Origin: Pseudocitrobacter cyperus
Lineage (GTDB): Bacteria > Pseudomonadota > Gammaproteobacteria > Enterobacterales > Enterobacteriaceae
DNA: 64,000 nucleotides
Assembly: GCF_039889165.1 (NCBI RefSeq)
Contig: NZ_JAYMYY010000004.1
Span: forward strand, 363,020-427,019
Reading direction: 5' to 3'
How positions within the stretch are numbered: the stretch's first letter is position 1; each line of letters starts with the position of its first letter. Under the pieces are notes generated by a model that was given only the letters and a program-made list of their open reading frames with translations, made no database searches and was not told the DNA's origin. Positions 25,058 to 33,239 of the stretch are shown here, piece after piece. The position numbers and the translations under genes are program-made.

Positions 25058-26637
25058 CAACCGCCACATCCAGCGGTTTTGGCCCTCTGCGCCAGACGGT
25101 TTTTGCCGTACTTTGGGTGGCCACGATTATCGGTAATATTGGTTCATTCGCGCGAGATATTGCCAGTTCCTGGCTGGTGACCGACCTCTCTTCATCGCCA
25201 TTTGCGGTTGCTATGGTTCAGGCGGCGGCGACGTTACCGGTATTTCTGCTCGCAATTCCCGCAGGCGTGCTTTCCGATATTCTCGATCGGCGTAAATTTC
25301 TGATTGGCATTCAATTCCTGATGGCGAGCGTGAGCATCTCTTTGCTATTGCTTTCTGCTACAGGTCTGCAAACCATTCTTTCGCTGGTGATGCTGACATT
25401 TGTCGGCGGGATTGGTGCGGCACTGATGGGGCCGACCTGGCAGGCTATCGTCCCCGAACTGGTGAAAAAACAGGATTTGCGCGACGCCGTCGCACTGAAC
25501 TCTCTGGGCATTAATATTGCCAGGGCGATTGGCCCCGCGTTAGGCGGTATCGTGCTGGCGACCTATGGTACTTCGGTCACTTACGGCGTGGATGTGATCA
25601 GCTACCTTTTCGTGATTGCCGCACTGCTATGGTGGAAACGAACAAAAACCGAGAGTGATGAGCTGGCGGAAAAGTTTCTCGGTGCCTTCCGCGCCGGGCT
25701 GCGTTTTACGATGGCCAGCCGCGAACTGCATGTCGTATTGATCCGTACCTTCCTGTTTTTTGCCTTTTGTAGTTCTGTCTGGGCGCTTCTGCCGCTGGTT
25801 GCTCGTCGGGTTCTGGGTGGGGATGCCGGATTTTACGGCATTCTGCTGGGCGCGGTGGGGGTTGGTGCGATTCTGGGGGCTTTTCTGCTGCCGACTCTGC
25901 GACAAAAATGCAGCGCTGACGGTCTGCTGCTGCTTGCGTCGGTCATTACCGCTGCGGTCATGGCGCTGTTGTCGATTGCCCCGCCGCAGTGGCTGGCTGT
26001 GGTGGCGCTGGTCGTGTTGGGATGCGGCTGGATTATCGCGCTGACGACCTTTAATGGCGTAGCGCAATCTATTCTACCTAACTGGGTTCGCGGGCGGTCG
26101 CTGGCGGTCTATCTGACCGTTTTTAATGGCGCAATGACGGCGGGAAGCCTGGCCTGGGGCGCGCTGGCGCAGTCGGCTGGCGTGCAGCAGACACTTTTTA
26201 TCGGGGCTATAGGGATTATCGTTATTGGCGCGGTGAGCTATCGTCTGCGCTTGCCGACGGGGGAGTCTGACCTGATGCCTTCAAACCACTGGCCTGAGCC
26301 GCTGACGTCGGGAGACGTTGAGCACGATCGCGGGCCGGTGCTGGTGCAGATTGAATATGAAATCGACCCACAGCAGCGTCAGGATTTTCTGCGTATCATC
26401 CACGCATTTTCCCATGAACGACGCCGTGATGGGGCATACCGTTGGGGGATCACCGAGGACTCATCCAATCCGCGAATACTACTGGAGTGGTTTATGGTTG
26501 AGTCCTGGGCGGAACATTTACGTCAACACCAGCGAGTATCTAAATCTGATGCCGATATACAAGCTGAACTGCTGAAATATCATGTGGGCGATGAACCTCC
26601 CGTTGTCCGGCATTTCATCACCGTGCCAAAGCGCTGA
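25054..26637 (+). CDS. MFS exporter with extra C-terminal domain
   Basis: A 527-residue protein. Residues about 10-405 are an EntS-like MFS_3 transporter with ten to twelve helices and the loop SDILDRRKFLIG. Residues about 430-525 form a soluble domain (PVLVQIEYEIDPQQRQDFL..., LEWFMVESWAEHLRQHQRV) that resembles the small ferredoxin-like/antibiotic-biosynthesis-monooxygenase fold. This transporter-plus-domain arrangement is known in unnamed MFS proteins. Start ATG 25054 is preferred because GGGGGAG lies 6 bases upstream; a GTG at 25039 is in frame. Substrate unknown. Confidence 0.8.
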   Translation: MTTATSSGFGPLRQTVFAVLWVATIIGNIGSFARDIASSWLVTDLSSSPFAVAMVQAAATLPVFLLAIPAGVLSDILDRRKFLIGIQFLMASVSISLLLLSATGLQTILSLVMLTFVGGIGAALMGPTWQAIVPELVKKQDLRDAVALNSLGINIARAIGPALGGIVLATYGTSVTYGVDVISYLFVIAALLWWKRTKTESDELAEKFLGAFRAGLRFTMASRELHVVLIRTFLFFAFCSSVWALLPLVARRVLGGDAGFYGILLGAVGVGAILGAFLLPTLRQKCSADGLLLLASVITAAVMALLSIAPPQWLAVVALVVLGCGWIIALTTFNGVAQSILPNWVRGRSLAVYLTVFNGAMTAGSLAWGALAQSAGVQQTLFIGAIGIIVIGAVSYRLRLPTGESDLMPSNHWPEPLTSGDVEHDRGPVLVQIEYEIDPQQRQDFLRIIHAFSHERRRDGAYRWGITEDSSNPRILLEWFMVESWAEHLRQHQRVSKSDADIQAELLKYHVGDEPPVVRHFITVPKR

Positions 26638-26644
26638 ATGGCAG

Positions 26645-26677
26645 GCCTGATGGGGGATCCCTCATCAGGCTTTTTTT
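26645..26677 (+). terminator. Terminator between MFS and SRPBCC genes
   Basis: GCCTGATG (26645-26652) pairs with CATCAGGC (26663-26670) and is followed by TTTTTTT. It overlaps the 3' end of the convergent gene at 26665. Confidence 0.75.
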
Positions 26678-27183
26678 GCCTTCAGCGCTGCGTCAACCAG
26701 CCCATCAAGCCACTCCTGGTGGCCGTTCAGCATCGGGTTAGGGCGGGTTGCCGCGAGGGCTTTCGCAGGCTGACCATTCTGAGTTTCCTGGGTCAGGATG
26801 CGTACGCGGTTGCCAGGAAGATCTTCCAGTAACCAGGCGTGGTGCACGTCCAGGCGGTCTGCGCTGTTTACCTCTCCAGACCAACCGTGCCAGGCGACAC
26901 GCGCGGCCTGGCCATTTGCCGGGGGAAGATATTCAACCACCTGAGACTCTACCGGGAAGCCGAAGGTGCTGAAGTAAAAGCGAACGCCGTTTTCCAGTTC
27001 AGGGCCTTTATTATCGTAGAAACGAATGTCTGCTGAGTTTTTGTAGTAATCAGGCCACAAAAAAGGTTGATTCAGAAATGGCCAAACATCTTTTACGCTC
27101 AAATTGGCAACAATCATCTCGTTAGAAACGAAGTTATCGGTATAGCCCGGTACAAAACCTTCCGGCCAGTTAATTGCATTCAT
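26665..27183 (-). CDS. SRPBCC-fold protein (polyketide cyclase-like)
   Basis: A 172-residue soluble protein with the START/Bet v1-like signature of the SRPBCC superfamily: MIVANLSVKDVWPFLNQPFLWPDYY early on, then FSTFGFPVESQVVEYLPP and a C-terminal helix ending ALKAKKA. Members bind hydrophobic ligands; no specific function can be assigned. The start has AGGAGAAACACG directly upstream. It lies downstream of the LysR gene on the same strand, which may control it. Confidence 0.75.
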   Translation of the reverse strand: MNAINWPEGFVPGYTDNFVSNEMIVANLSVKDVWPFLNQPFLWPDYYKNSADIRFYDNKGPELENGVRFYFSTFGFPVESQVVEYLPPANGQAARVAWHGWSGEVNSADRLDVHHAWLLEDLPGNRVRILTQETQNGQPAKALAATRPNPMLNGHQEWLDGLVDAALKAKKA

Positions 27184-27333
27184 CGTGTTTCTCCTGAATA
27201 TAGTGTCGATGTCGCCGGCAGTGGAGGCTGAGTTGTGTCACTAAACGCTGTTCCGGCGGTATGAAGCTATTATCGGCAGAACCACATATAAGACAAATTA
27301 GTAATCACGATGAAGCACATAAGATAACTTATA

Positions 27334-28242
27334 TCACAGCGATCCCGGCTGGCTGACCTCCGCACACAATGCGCGTATCCACTGATGCGCCGGGTCGCGA
27401 TGGTTACGCTCGTGCCAGGCCATGCTTTTGGTAAAACCGGGTACTGCCAGCGGTGGGGGGACAATAGTCAAATTGTCGTGCTGGCAGGCGAGACGACGGG
27501 GAACAACGGCTATCATGTCTGTCGTGCGTAATATTTCCGGTAACACTAGGAAGCTGTTAACAGACATTCCGACATGCCGCTTCCTTCCGAGTTTCGCCAG
27601 CGCTTCATCCGTGACTCCCCAGAACCCTCCCCCGGAGGAGACGAGGATATGTTCCTGTTCGCAGAAGGTATCCAGCGTCATTGAGCCGGAAAGCAGGATG
27701 GGATGACTATCGCGCATCATACAGACATACTCTTCCTCGTAGAGTGCTCGTCCGTGAAGGTCTTCGGGTGTGCTCTCTGGAGTCACCAGCGCCAGGTCGA
27801 TTTCACCCCGTTCCAGCAGGGATAAGAGTCGCGTGTTATCGAGCGGATGAACGGCGACACGGATACCCGGCGCACGTTTTTTGAGTGCGCTCATCAGAGG
27901 AACGATGACGGCTTTTAGAGCGTAATCGGTAGCCATGATGGAACAGGTCATCCTGGCGCTCAGCGGGTCAAAATCTACGGGCTGCAGCAGAACAGAGATA
28001 TCAGTCAAAATCTGTTTTACCGGCGCAGCCAGTTCGCAGGCGCGCGCGGTGGGCACCATCCCGCGCTGGGCGCGCACGAACAGCGGGTCGTCGAAATAGT
28101 CGCGCAGGCGGGTAAGCATCCCGCTGACGGCTGGCTGGGTCAGGGAAAGCCGCTGTGCCGCCCGGGTGACGCTCCCTTCATCAAGCAGGGCATCGAGCGC
28201 TTTGAGCAGATTGAGATCCAGAGATCTGATATCATTTTTCAT
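27334..28242 (-). CDS. LysR-family transcriptional regulator
   Basis: A 302-residue LTTR. The winged helix-turn-helix is at residues 7-66 (LDLNLLKALDALLDEGSVTRAAQRLSLTQPAVS is split over residues 8-40), followed by a substrate-binding domain starting near MTCSIMATDYALKAVIVPL. The N-terminus (DLNLLKALDALL) places it in the NodD/LeuO-like branch. The likely targets are the neighbouring SRPBCC gene and itself, but the effector is unknown. Confidence 0.85.
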   Translation of the reverse strand: MKNDIRSLDLNLLKALDALLDEGSVTRAAQRLSLTQPAVSGMLTRLRDYFDDPLFVRAQRGMVPTARACELAAPVKQILTDISVLLQPVDFDPLSARMTCSIMATDYALKAVIVPLMSALKKRAPGIRVAVHPLDNTRLLSLLERGEIDLALVTPESTPEDLHGRALYEEEYVCMMRDSHPILLSGSMTLDTFCEQEHILVSSGGGFWGVTDEALAKLGRKRHVGMSVNSFLVLPEILRTTDMIAVVPRRLACQHDNLTIVPPPLAVPGFTKSMAWHERNHRDPAHQWIRALCAEVSQPGSL

Positions 28243-28590
28243 AATGGAAATGTCACTGAGAGATAAGAAACGTTATGGCATGCTAGCGGCTGTGCAATCC
28301 GCTGTCTATTCCATTAGCCCCGACGTTCACTTGTACATCAAAGAAAATAGCCAATGCGTTTCCCGGATATTTATTTTGCTGCGACAGATTAATACCATGA
28401 TGCAACTATTAACACCGATATGGAATAATAATTTCCTGAGTACGTGTATTGCATTAATTCTACGAGTCTAATGTTTAATTTATTATTGATGAGATTATTC
28501 ATTGTCAAAATATACGTTAAGTATATTGAGCGTGGGAGAGGGATGTGGCTTACTATAAGAAAGCAGCAATAGATTATAACGGAGGGGATC
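28243..28590. other. Intergenic stretch before ynfC-like gene
   Basis: AT-rich sequence with no convincing open frame. It should hold the LysR promoter (minus) and the promoter of the plus-strand gene at 28591. No recognisable operator could be named. Confidence 0.5.
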
Positions 28591-29313
28591 ATGATTTTGA
28601 TAAAGAGGGATTTATTGTTCGGATTTTTCGTGGTATCGACCTCTGTATTAGCGAGTAATTCATATGTTCCTGTTTTATATAATTTTTCGCTTTTATATGG
28701 ATTTATGCCTGTTGCTGGTGCGGTCAAGAATTTAAACGTCGTCATTGAAAATGATAAAGGCAAAATGGTGTATGAGCTTGAGGCATCCCTTAACGAAAGT
28801 GGCTGTATCGATAGTATGCAATTTAATGATGTAAGAAAAAAATCAGAGCTCATTCTCAAACGTGATGGTCGTTCACTAAAAGGAGTGAAGGACTGGTCAA
28901 TCATTGTAATTACTCTGGATGAAAAATGTAATATTGTGTCAAAAACGGAGAATGGTGGCTTTGAGGAATATAATACCGGGGAAAACGGGTTATTGACGGC
29001 AACACGGTTTATGGGAAATAAAGTCTCAGAATATGCTTATGATGCAAGCGGGCGGATGACGATGACCAAATTCTTCTCATCGCGTGGTGTAACGGCAACG
29101 AATGTTGTCACCTACAGTGACCCGGAACATAAACCACTGGATTATAAACTGATTAATAGATCGCAGTACTCCGAGAACTACACCAGCGAAAGCCTCTGCA
29201 AGTACGATAAACAGGGTACGCCCAGTTCCTGTGATGTCACCATCACCTATGACGATCACCCTGCAAGAAAGCCGCTCAGGCTGAAGGTGATGACGAAAGC
29301 GACTTTTTATTGA
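28591..29313 (+). CDS. YnfC-like exported protein
   Basis: A 240-residue protein that aligns over most of its length with the UPF0257 lipoprotein YnfC as I recall it: VKNLNVVIENDKGKMV, ESGCIDSMQF and the C-terminal ESLCKYDKQGTPSSCDV have direct counterparts. Residues 1-21 form an export signal (RDLLFGFFVVSTSVLASNS) but lack the lipobox cysteine, so the mature protein would be periplasmic instead of lipid-anchored. GGAGGGG ribosome-binding site. The upstream region and codon use are AT-rich. Function of the family is unknown. Confidence 0.7.
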   Translation: MILIKRDLLFGFFVVSTSVLASNSYVPVLYNFSLLYGFMPVAGAVKNLNVVIENDKGKMVYELEASLNESGCIDSMQFNDVRKKSELILKRDGRSLKGVKDWSIIVITLDEKCNIVSKTENGGFEEYNTGENGLLTATRFMGNKVSEYAYDASGRMTMTKFFSSRGVTATNVVTYSDPEHKPLDYKLINRSQYSENYTSESLCKYDKQGTPSSCDVTITYDDHPARKPLRLKVMTKATFY

Positions 29314-29326
29314 TAGCCGGGGAAAT

Positions 29327-29387
29327 GGCCTGATGGCATCGCGCGCATCAGGCCGCCATCACGCACAAACACCGCTATGCGTGATGG
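29327..29387. repeat. Two adjacent hairpins, REP-like
   Basis: GGCCTGATG (29327-29335) pairs with CATCAGGCC (29346-29354), and CCATCACGCA (29356-29365) pairs with TGCGTGATGG (29378-29387). They lie between convergent genes and may end both; the GCCTGATG arm resembles enteric REP sequences and recurs at 26645. Confidence 0.55.
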
Positions 29388-29398
29388 TGATGGGGCAG

Positions 29399-31048
29399 TT
29401 AGCGCTGCGAGCAGCCCGCACACTGTTTGTTCTGGATCTGCTGGAAGAAATCATTTCCTTTGTCATCCACCAGGATAAACGCCGGGAAGTTTTCCACTTC
29501 AATTTTCCAGATAGCTTCCATTCCCAGTTCAGGGTAGGCCACACATTCCAGGCTTTTAATGCTGTCCTGTGCGAGGATTGCCGCCGGGCCACCGATACTG
29601 CCAAGGTAGAAGCCACCGTGCTGATGACAAGCGTCGGTCACTTGCTGACTGCGGTTGCCTTTCGCCAGCATCACCATGCTTGCACCATGAGACTGTAACA
29701 GGTCAACGTAGCTGTCCATACGGCCCGCGGTGGTTGGGCCAAGAGAACCAGAAGCGTAACCTTCCGGGGTTTTTGCCGGGCCGGCGTAGTAGATCGGGTG
29801 ATCTTTTACGTACTGTGGCAGCTCTTCTCCGTTGTCAATCAGCTCTTTCAGTTTGGCATGCGCAATGTCGCGGGCAACGATAATCGTCCCGTTGAGCGAC
29901 AGGCGCGTCGATACCGGATGAGCGGAAAGCTGAGCGAGGATCTCTTTCATCGGCTGATTCAGATTGATGGCGATCGCATCGCCTTCACCCTGCTGACGTA
30001 GCGCCTCTGGAATGTACTGAGCCGGATTATGCTCCATCTTCTCGATCCAGATACCGTCGCGGTTAATCTTCGCTTTGATGTTACGGTCTGCTGAGCAGGA
30101 AACACCCATGCCAACCGGGCAGGATGCACCGTGACGCGGCAGGCGGATCACGCGGATGTCGTGGGCGAAGTATTTGCCGCCGAATTGTGCGCCCAGACCC
30201 AGATTCTGTGCTTCTTTCAGCAGTTCCTGCTCAAGTTTTACATCGCGGAATGCCTGGCCATGCTCATTACCTTCAGTCGGCAGGCCGTCATAATAGCGGG
30301 TTGACGCCAGTTTAACTGTTTTCAGCGTACTTTCGGCTGACGTGCCGCCGATAACAAAGGCGATATGGTACGGAGGGCAGGCCGCGGTACCCAGGGTACG
30401 CATTTTCTCAACCAGATAGTTTTTCAGTTTTGCCGGGGTGATCAGCGCTTTGGTTTCCTGGTAGAGATAGGTTTTGTTCGCTGAACCGCCGCCCTTCGCG
30501 ACGCAGAGGAATTTGTACTCGTCGCCATCAACGCTGTAGAGATCAATCTGCGCAGGTAAGTTGGTTTTGGTGTTCACCTCGGTGTACATATCCAGCGGCG
30601 CATTCTGTGAGTAGCGCAGGTTATCTTCGGTGTAGGTGTTGTAAACACCGCGCGCCAGCGCAGCTTCATCGCCGCCGCCAGTCCAGACGCGCTGGCCTTT
30701 TTTACCCATGATGATGGCGGTACCCGTATCCTGACAGGTAGGCAGTACGCCTTTGGCGGCGATTTCTGAGTTACGCAGGAATTGCAGGGCAACGTATTTG
30801 TCGTTTTCGCTGGCTTCCGGGTCGCTCAGGATCGCGGCAACCTGTTTCTGGTGAGAAGGGCGCAACATGAAAGAGGCGTCATGGAAAGCTTGCTGCGCCA
30901 GCAGAGTTAGCGCTTCAGGTTCTACTTTGAGGATTTCCTGACCTTCAAATTCGGCAACAGAAACATGCTCGCGGCTCAGCAGATAGTATTCCGTATCATC
31001 TTTGCTAAGAGGGAAGGGGTTCTGGTAAACAAAGGGTTTATTCGACAT
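29399..31048 (-). CDS. fumB: Class I fumarate hydratase (FumA/FumB type)
   Basis: A 549-residue iron-sulphur fumarase interconverting malate and fumarate. The three cluster ligands known in E. coli FumA align as Cys105 (LPTCQDTGT), Cys224 (GTAACPPYH) and Cys318 (VSCSAD). Sequence is very close to FumA/FumB throughout; the symbol fumB is chosen for the context with a C4-dicarboxylate carrier and a DcuSR-like system, as beside E. coli fumB, and could be debated. GGAGCAATAGCT ribosome-binding site. It follows the transporter gene by 54 bases that include a hairpin. Confidence 0.92.
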   Translation of the reverse strand: MSNKPFVYQNPFPLSKDDTEYYLLSREHVSVAEFEGQEILKVEPEALTLLAQQAFHDASFMLRPSHQKQVAAILSDPEASENDKYVALQFLRNSEIAAKGVLPTCQDTGTAIIMGKKGQRVWTGGGDEAALARGVYNTYTEDNLRYSQNAPLDMYTEVNTKTNLPAQIDLYSVDGDEYKFLCVAKGGGSANKTYLYQETKALITPAKLKNYLVEKMRTLGTAACPPYHIAFVIGGTSAESTLKTVKLASTRYYDGLPTEGNEHGQAFRDVKLEQELLKEAQNLGLGAQFGGKYFAHDIRVIRLPRHGASCPVGMGVSCSADRNIKAKINRDGIWIEKMEHNPAQYIPEALRQQGEGDAIAINLNQPMKEILAQLSAHPVSTRLSLNGTIIVARDIAHAKLKELIDNGEELPQYVKDHPIYYAGPAKTPEGYASGSLGPTTAGRMDSYVDLLQSHGASMVMLAKGNRSQQVTDACHQHGGFYLGSIGGPAAILAQDSIKSLECVAYPELGMEAIWKIEVENFPAFILVDDKGNDFFQQIQNKQCAGCSQR

Positions 31049-31069
31049 AGCTATTGCTCCATAAAATAA

Positions 31070-31097
31070 AACCGCCGGAGGTTAACGTCCGGCGGTT
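31070..31097 (-). terminator. Hairpin with T run between transporter and fumarase
   Basis: AACCGCCGGA (31070-31079) pairs with TCCGGCGGTT (31088-31097). Read on the minus strand it is followed by TTTTATTTTAT, so it should lower readthrough from the transporter gene into fumB. Confidence 0.7.
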
Positions 31098-31102
31098 GAG
31101 AA

Positions 31103-32611
31103 TCAGAACATCATGGACATCCACGGGTAACCAATCAGCAGCAGGGCTGCCAGGAATATGGCACCGAAGATGGTGCCCAGCCGCCAGTAGTCTTTGGTCG
31201 GCAGGTAGCCACTTCCGTAGTAAATCGGACTTGGGCCAGTACCGTAAGGGGTGATGATCCCCATGATACCCAGTGAAGTCACCATCAGCAGAACAAATAC
31301 TTCCATATTCATGCCTGGGATGGTGGCGGCGATAGTCAGCATTGCCGGCAGCAGCGCCGTCGTGTGCGCGGTGGTGCTGGCAAACAGATAGTGCAACAGA
31401 TAGAACGCCAGCAGCAGCACGATAGTGGCGACGCCTGGGGAGATACCACTCATCAGCAGGCCACCTTCTTTACCCAACCAGCTAATGAAGCCGGTAGAGG
31501 AGAGGCCATCTGCCAGCGCAACCAGGGTGGCGAACCAGACAAAGGTATTCCACGCGGCTTTGTTACCGGTGATATCGTTCCACTCAAGTACGCCAGTCCA
31601 CAGCATCAGGCCGACGATCAACAGTGCGGCCATCGCCGGTTCAATCCACGCGGCGGCGAAGATCCACATCATCAGCGCACAGCATACGAAGACCAGCAGC
31701 AGAATTTCGTTGCGCGACAGTTTGCCCAGTTTTTCCAGTTCACGGCTCGCCCACAGCGGCACTTCGTCGTTTACTTTCACTTCTGGCGGATAGAACCAGT
31801 AAGCCAGCAGCGGCATGGTCAGAATCAGCAGGATACCCAGCGGCAGGAAGGCGATAAACCAGGTGCCCCAGGAGATGGTGATGCCGAGGATGCTTTTTAC
31901 CAGCGCCAGCGCCAGCAGGTTCGGTGCCAGAGCAGAGAGGAACATGGAGCTGGTGATACAGGCTGCGGTAATCGCCACCCACATCAGATAAGAACCAATT
32001 TTACGCGCGCTGGGATCGTTCGGTTTAGAACCATACAGTGGCGGAAGGTTGGCGATAATAGGGTAGATAGTCCCACCGCTACGTGCGGTGTTGGACGGCG
32101 TAAACGGCGCCAGCAGCAGGTCGGCAAAGGTGATGGCATAACCGAGCGTCAGGCTGCGACGACCAAGGTATTTAACCAGAATCAAAGCCAGACGGCGGCC
32201 GAAGCGGGTTTTGTCGTAGCCAGCAGCAAACATGAAAGCGCCGAAAATCAACCAGACGGTTGAGTTACCGAAGCCGCTCACCGCCCATTTAAAGGACGCG
32301 CCTGCCAGTTTGAATTTTGGGTCGGCCAGTTGTTCCGGGCTGAAAAGCACCCACTGGCTGCACAGCGCGATGGCAACGACACCGGTCAGGCCAATTACCG
32401 CACCCGGCAGGGGCTCGAAAATCAGGCCGACGATCACGCCGACAAAGATTGCGAAGTAGTGCCAGGCATACGGCGGCAGCCCTTCAGGAACCGGCACAAA
32501 CAGCAACAGCACGGCGACGATAATCGGCAGTGCCATCATCATCAGACGTTTTGTATTTCCGTCTTTTGGCTTGCTCGCCACGGGGGGCGTTACGGCGGTT
32601 TTCTCTTTCAT
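31103..32611 (-). CDS. DASS-family dicarboxylate/citrate exchanger (TtdT/CitT-like)
   Basis: A 502-residue inner-membrane protein with about twelve helices, of the divalent anion:Na+ symporter family. Family motifs are present: TPSNTARSGGTIYP near residue 172 and ITPYGTGPSPIYYG near residue 460. It resembles both E. coli TtdT (tartrate/succinate antiporter) and CitT (citrate/succinate antiporter), so the imported substrate could be tartrate, malate, fumarate or citrate, with succinate exported. It precedes fumB on the same strand and diverges from the flavoprotein gene. Confidence 0.85.
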   Translation of the reverse strand: MKEKTAVTPPVASKPKDGNTKRLMMMALPIIVAVLLLFVPVPEGLPPYAWHYFAIFVGVIVGLIFEPLPGAVIGLTGVVAIALCSQWVLFSPEQLADPKFKLAGASFKWAVSGFGNSTVWLIFGAFMFAAGYDKTRFGRRLALILVKYLGRRSLTLGYAITFADLLLAPFTPSNTARSGGTIYPIIANLPPLYGSKPNDPSARKIGSYLMWVAITAACITSSMFLSALAPNLLALALVKSILGITISWGTWFIAFLPLGILLILTMPLLAYWFYPPEVKVNDEVPLWASRELEKLGKLSRNEILLLVFVCCALMMWIFAAAWIEPAMAALLIVGLMLWTGVLEWNDITGNKAAWNTFVWFATLVALADGLSSTGFISWLGKEGGLLMSGISPGVATIVLLLAFYLLHYLFASTTAHTTALLPAMLTIAATIPGMNMEVFVLLMVTSLGIMGIITPYGTGPSPIYYGSGYLPTKDYWRLGTIFGAIFLAALLLIGYPWMSMMF

Positions 32612-33239
32612 AGTTTTGCGTCTTAAGTTGTTAGTAATTCGGTTATGCCAAAAATGACTTTTTGCTTTCTTTAGTTTTTTTACTTTATTTAATTATTAAA
32701 GGCAGCATTTGGTATTACTGGCATGAAGATTTAGCGCTATTTTGTCAGCGATAAATCAGGAGTTCTTTATATTTATTTAATGCTCTTTTAAAGAATAAGG
32801 CAATTGATCTCGATCAAGAAAACAGGATGGTTATGCGCTTTTTTATTATTTCCGAATAACCCTGTTGGACTATAGGGATATTTGCCGTTTATCCCCGATG
32901 GGAGGCGCTTACTTTAAATATAGAGCATAAGGTTAATGTTGTCTAATGCATTGTTTTTATTGAGCTATCAAGATTCCCTTGACGTTGGGTTTGCGCCGTT
33001 AAAGGTAACAGAAAAGTAATAATTATTTAAATAATTGTGAATAAAGTATTTTTTATTAATAACACTATGGGGGTACTGGTGTTATTTCGGTGATTCATTA
33101 GTTTATTAACTAACGTAATTACTTTTGTAACTAAAAATACCATTATATTAGTAGCATCAATATCGGGAAGAAAAAATAACTCAAATACACACCGATTCAA
33201 AATTCGCAGATTTCAATTTTAAAAAGTTTGGAGTTTTAT
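32612..33239. promoter_or_regulatory. Divergent control region of the fumarate module
   Basis: A 628-base AT-rich gap between the transporter-fumB unit (minus) and the flavoprotein-apbE unit (plus). It contains a perfect FNR palindrome at 32804-32817 and long A/T tracts. Binding sites for the neighbouring DcuR-like regulator would be expected here but I cannot name one. Confidence 0.6.
32804..32817. promoter_or_regulatory. FNR box
   Basis: TTGATCTCGATCAA matches the FNR consensus TTGAT-N4-ATCAA at every fixed position. It is 193 bases from the transporter start and 423 bases from the flavoprotein start. It implies activation under oxygen limitation. Confidence 0.75.

Noticed and set aside
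31364..32263. 299-codon open frame antisense to the DASS transporter
   Set aside because: Gln/Arg/His-rich low-quality product typical of the reverse complement of membrane-protein codons.
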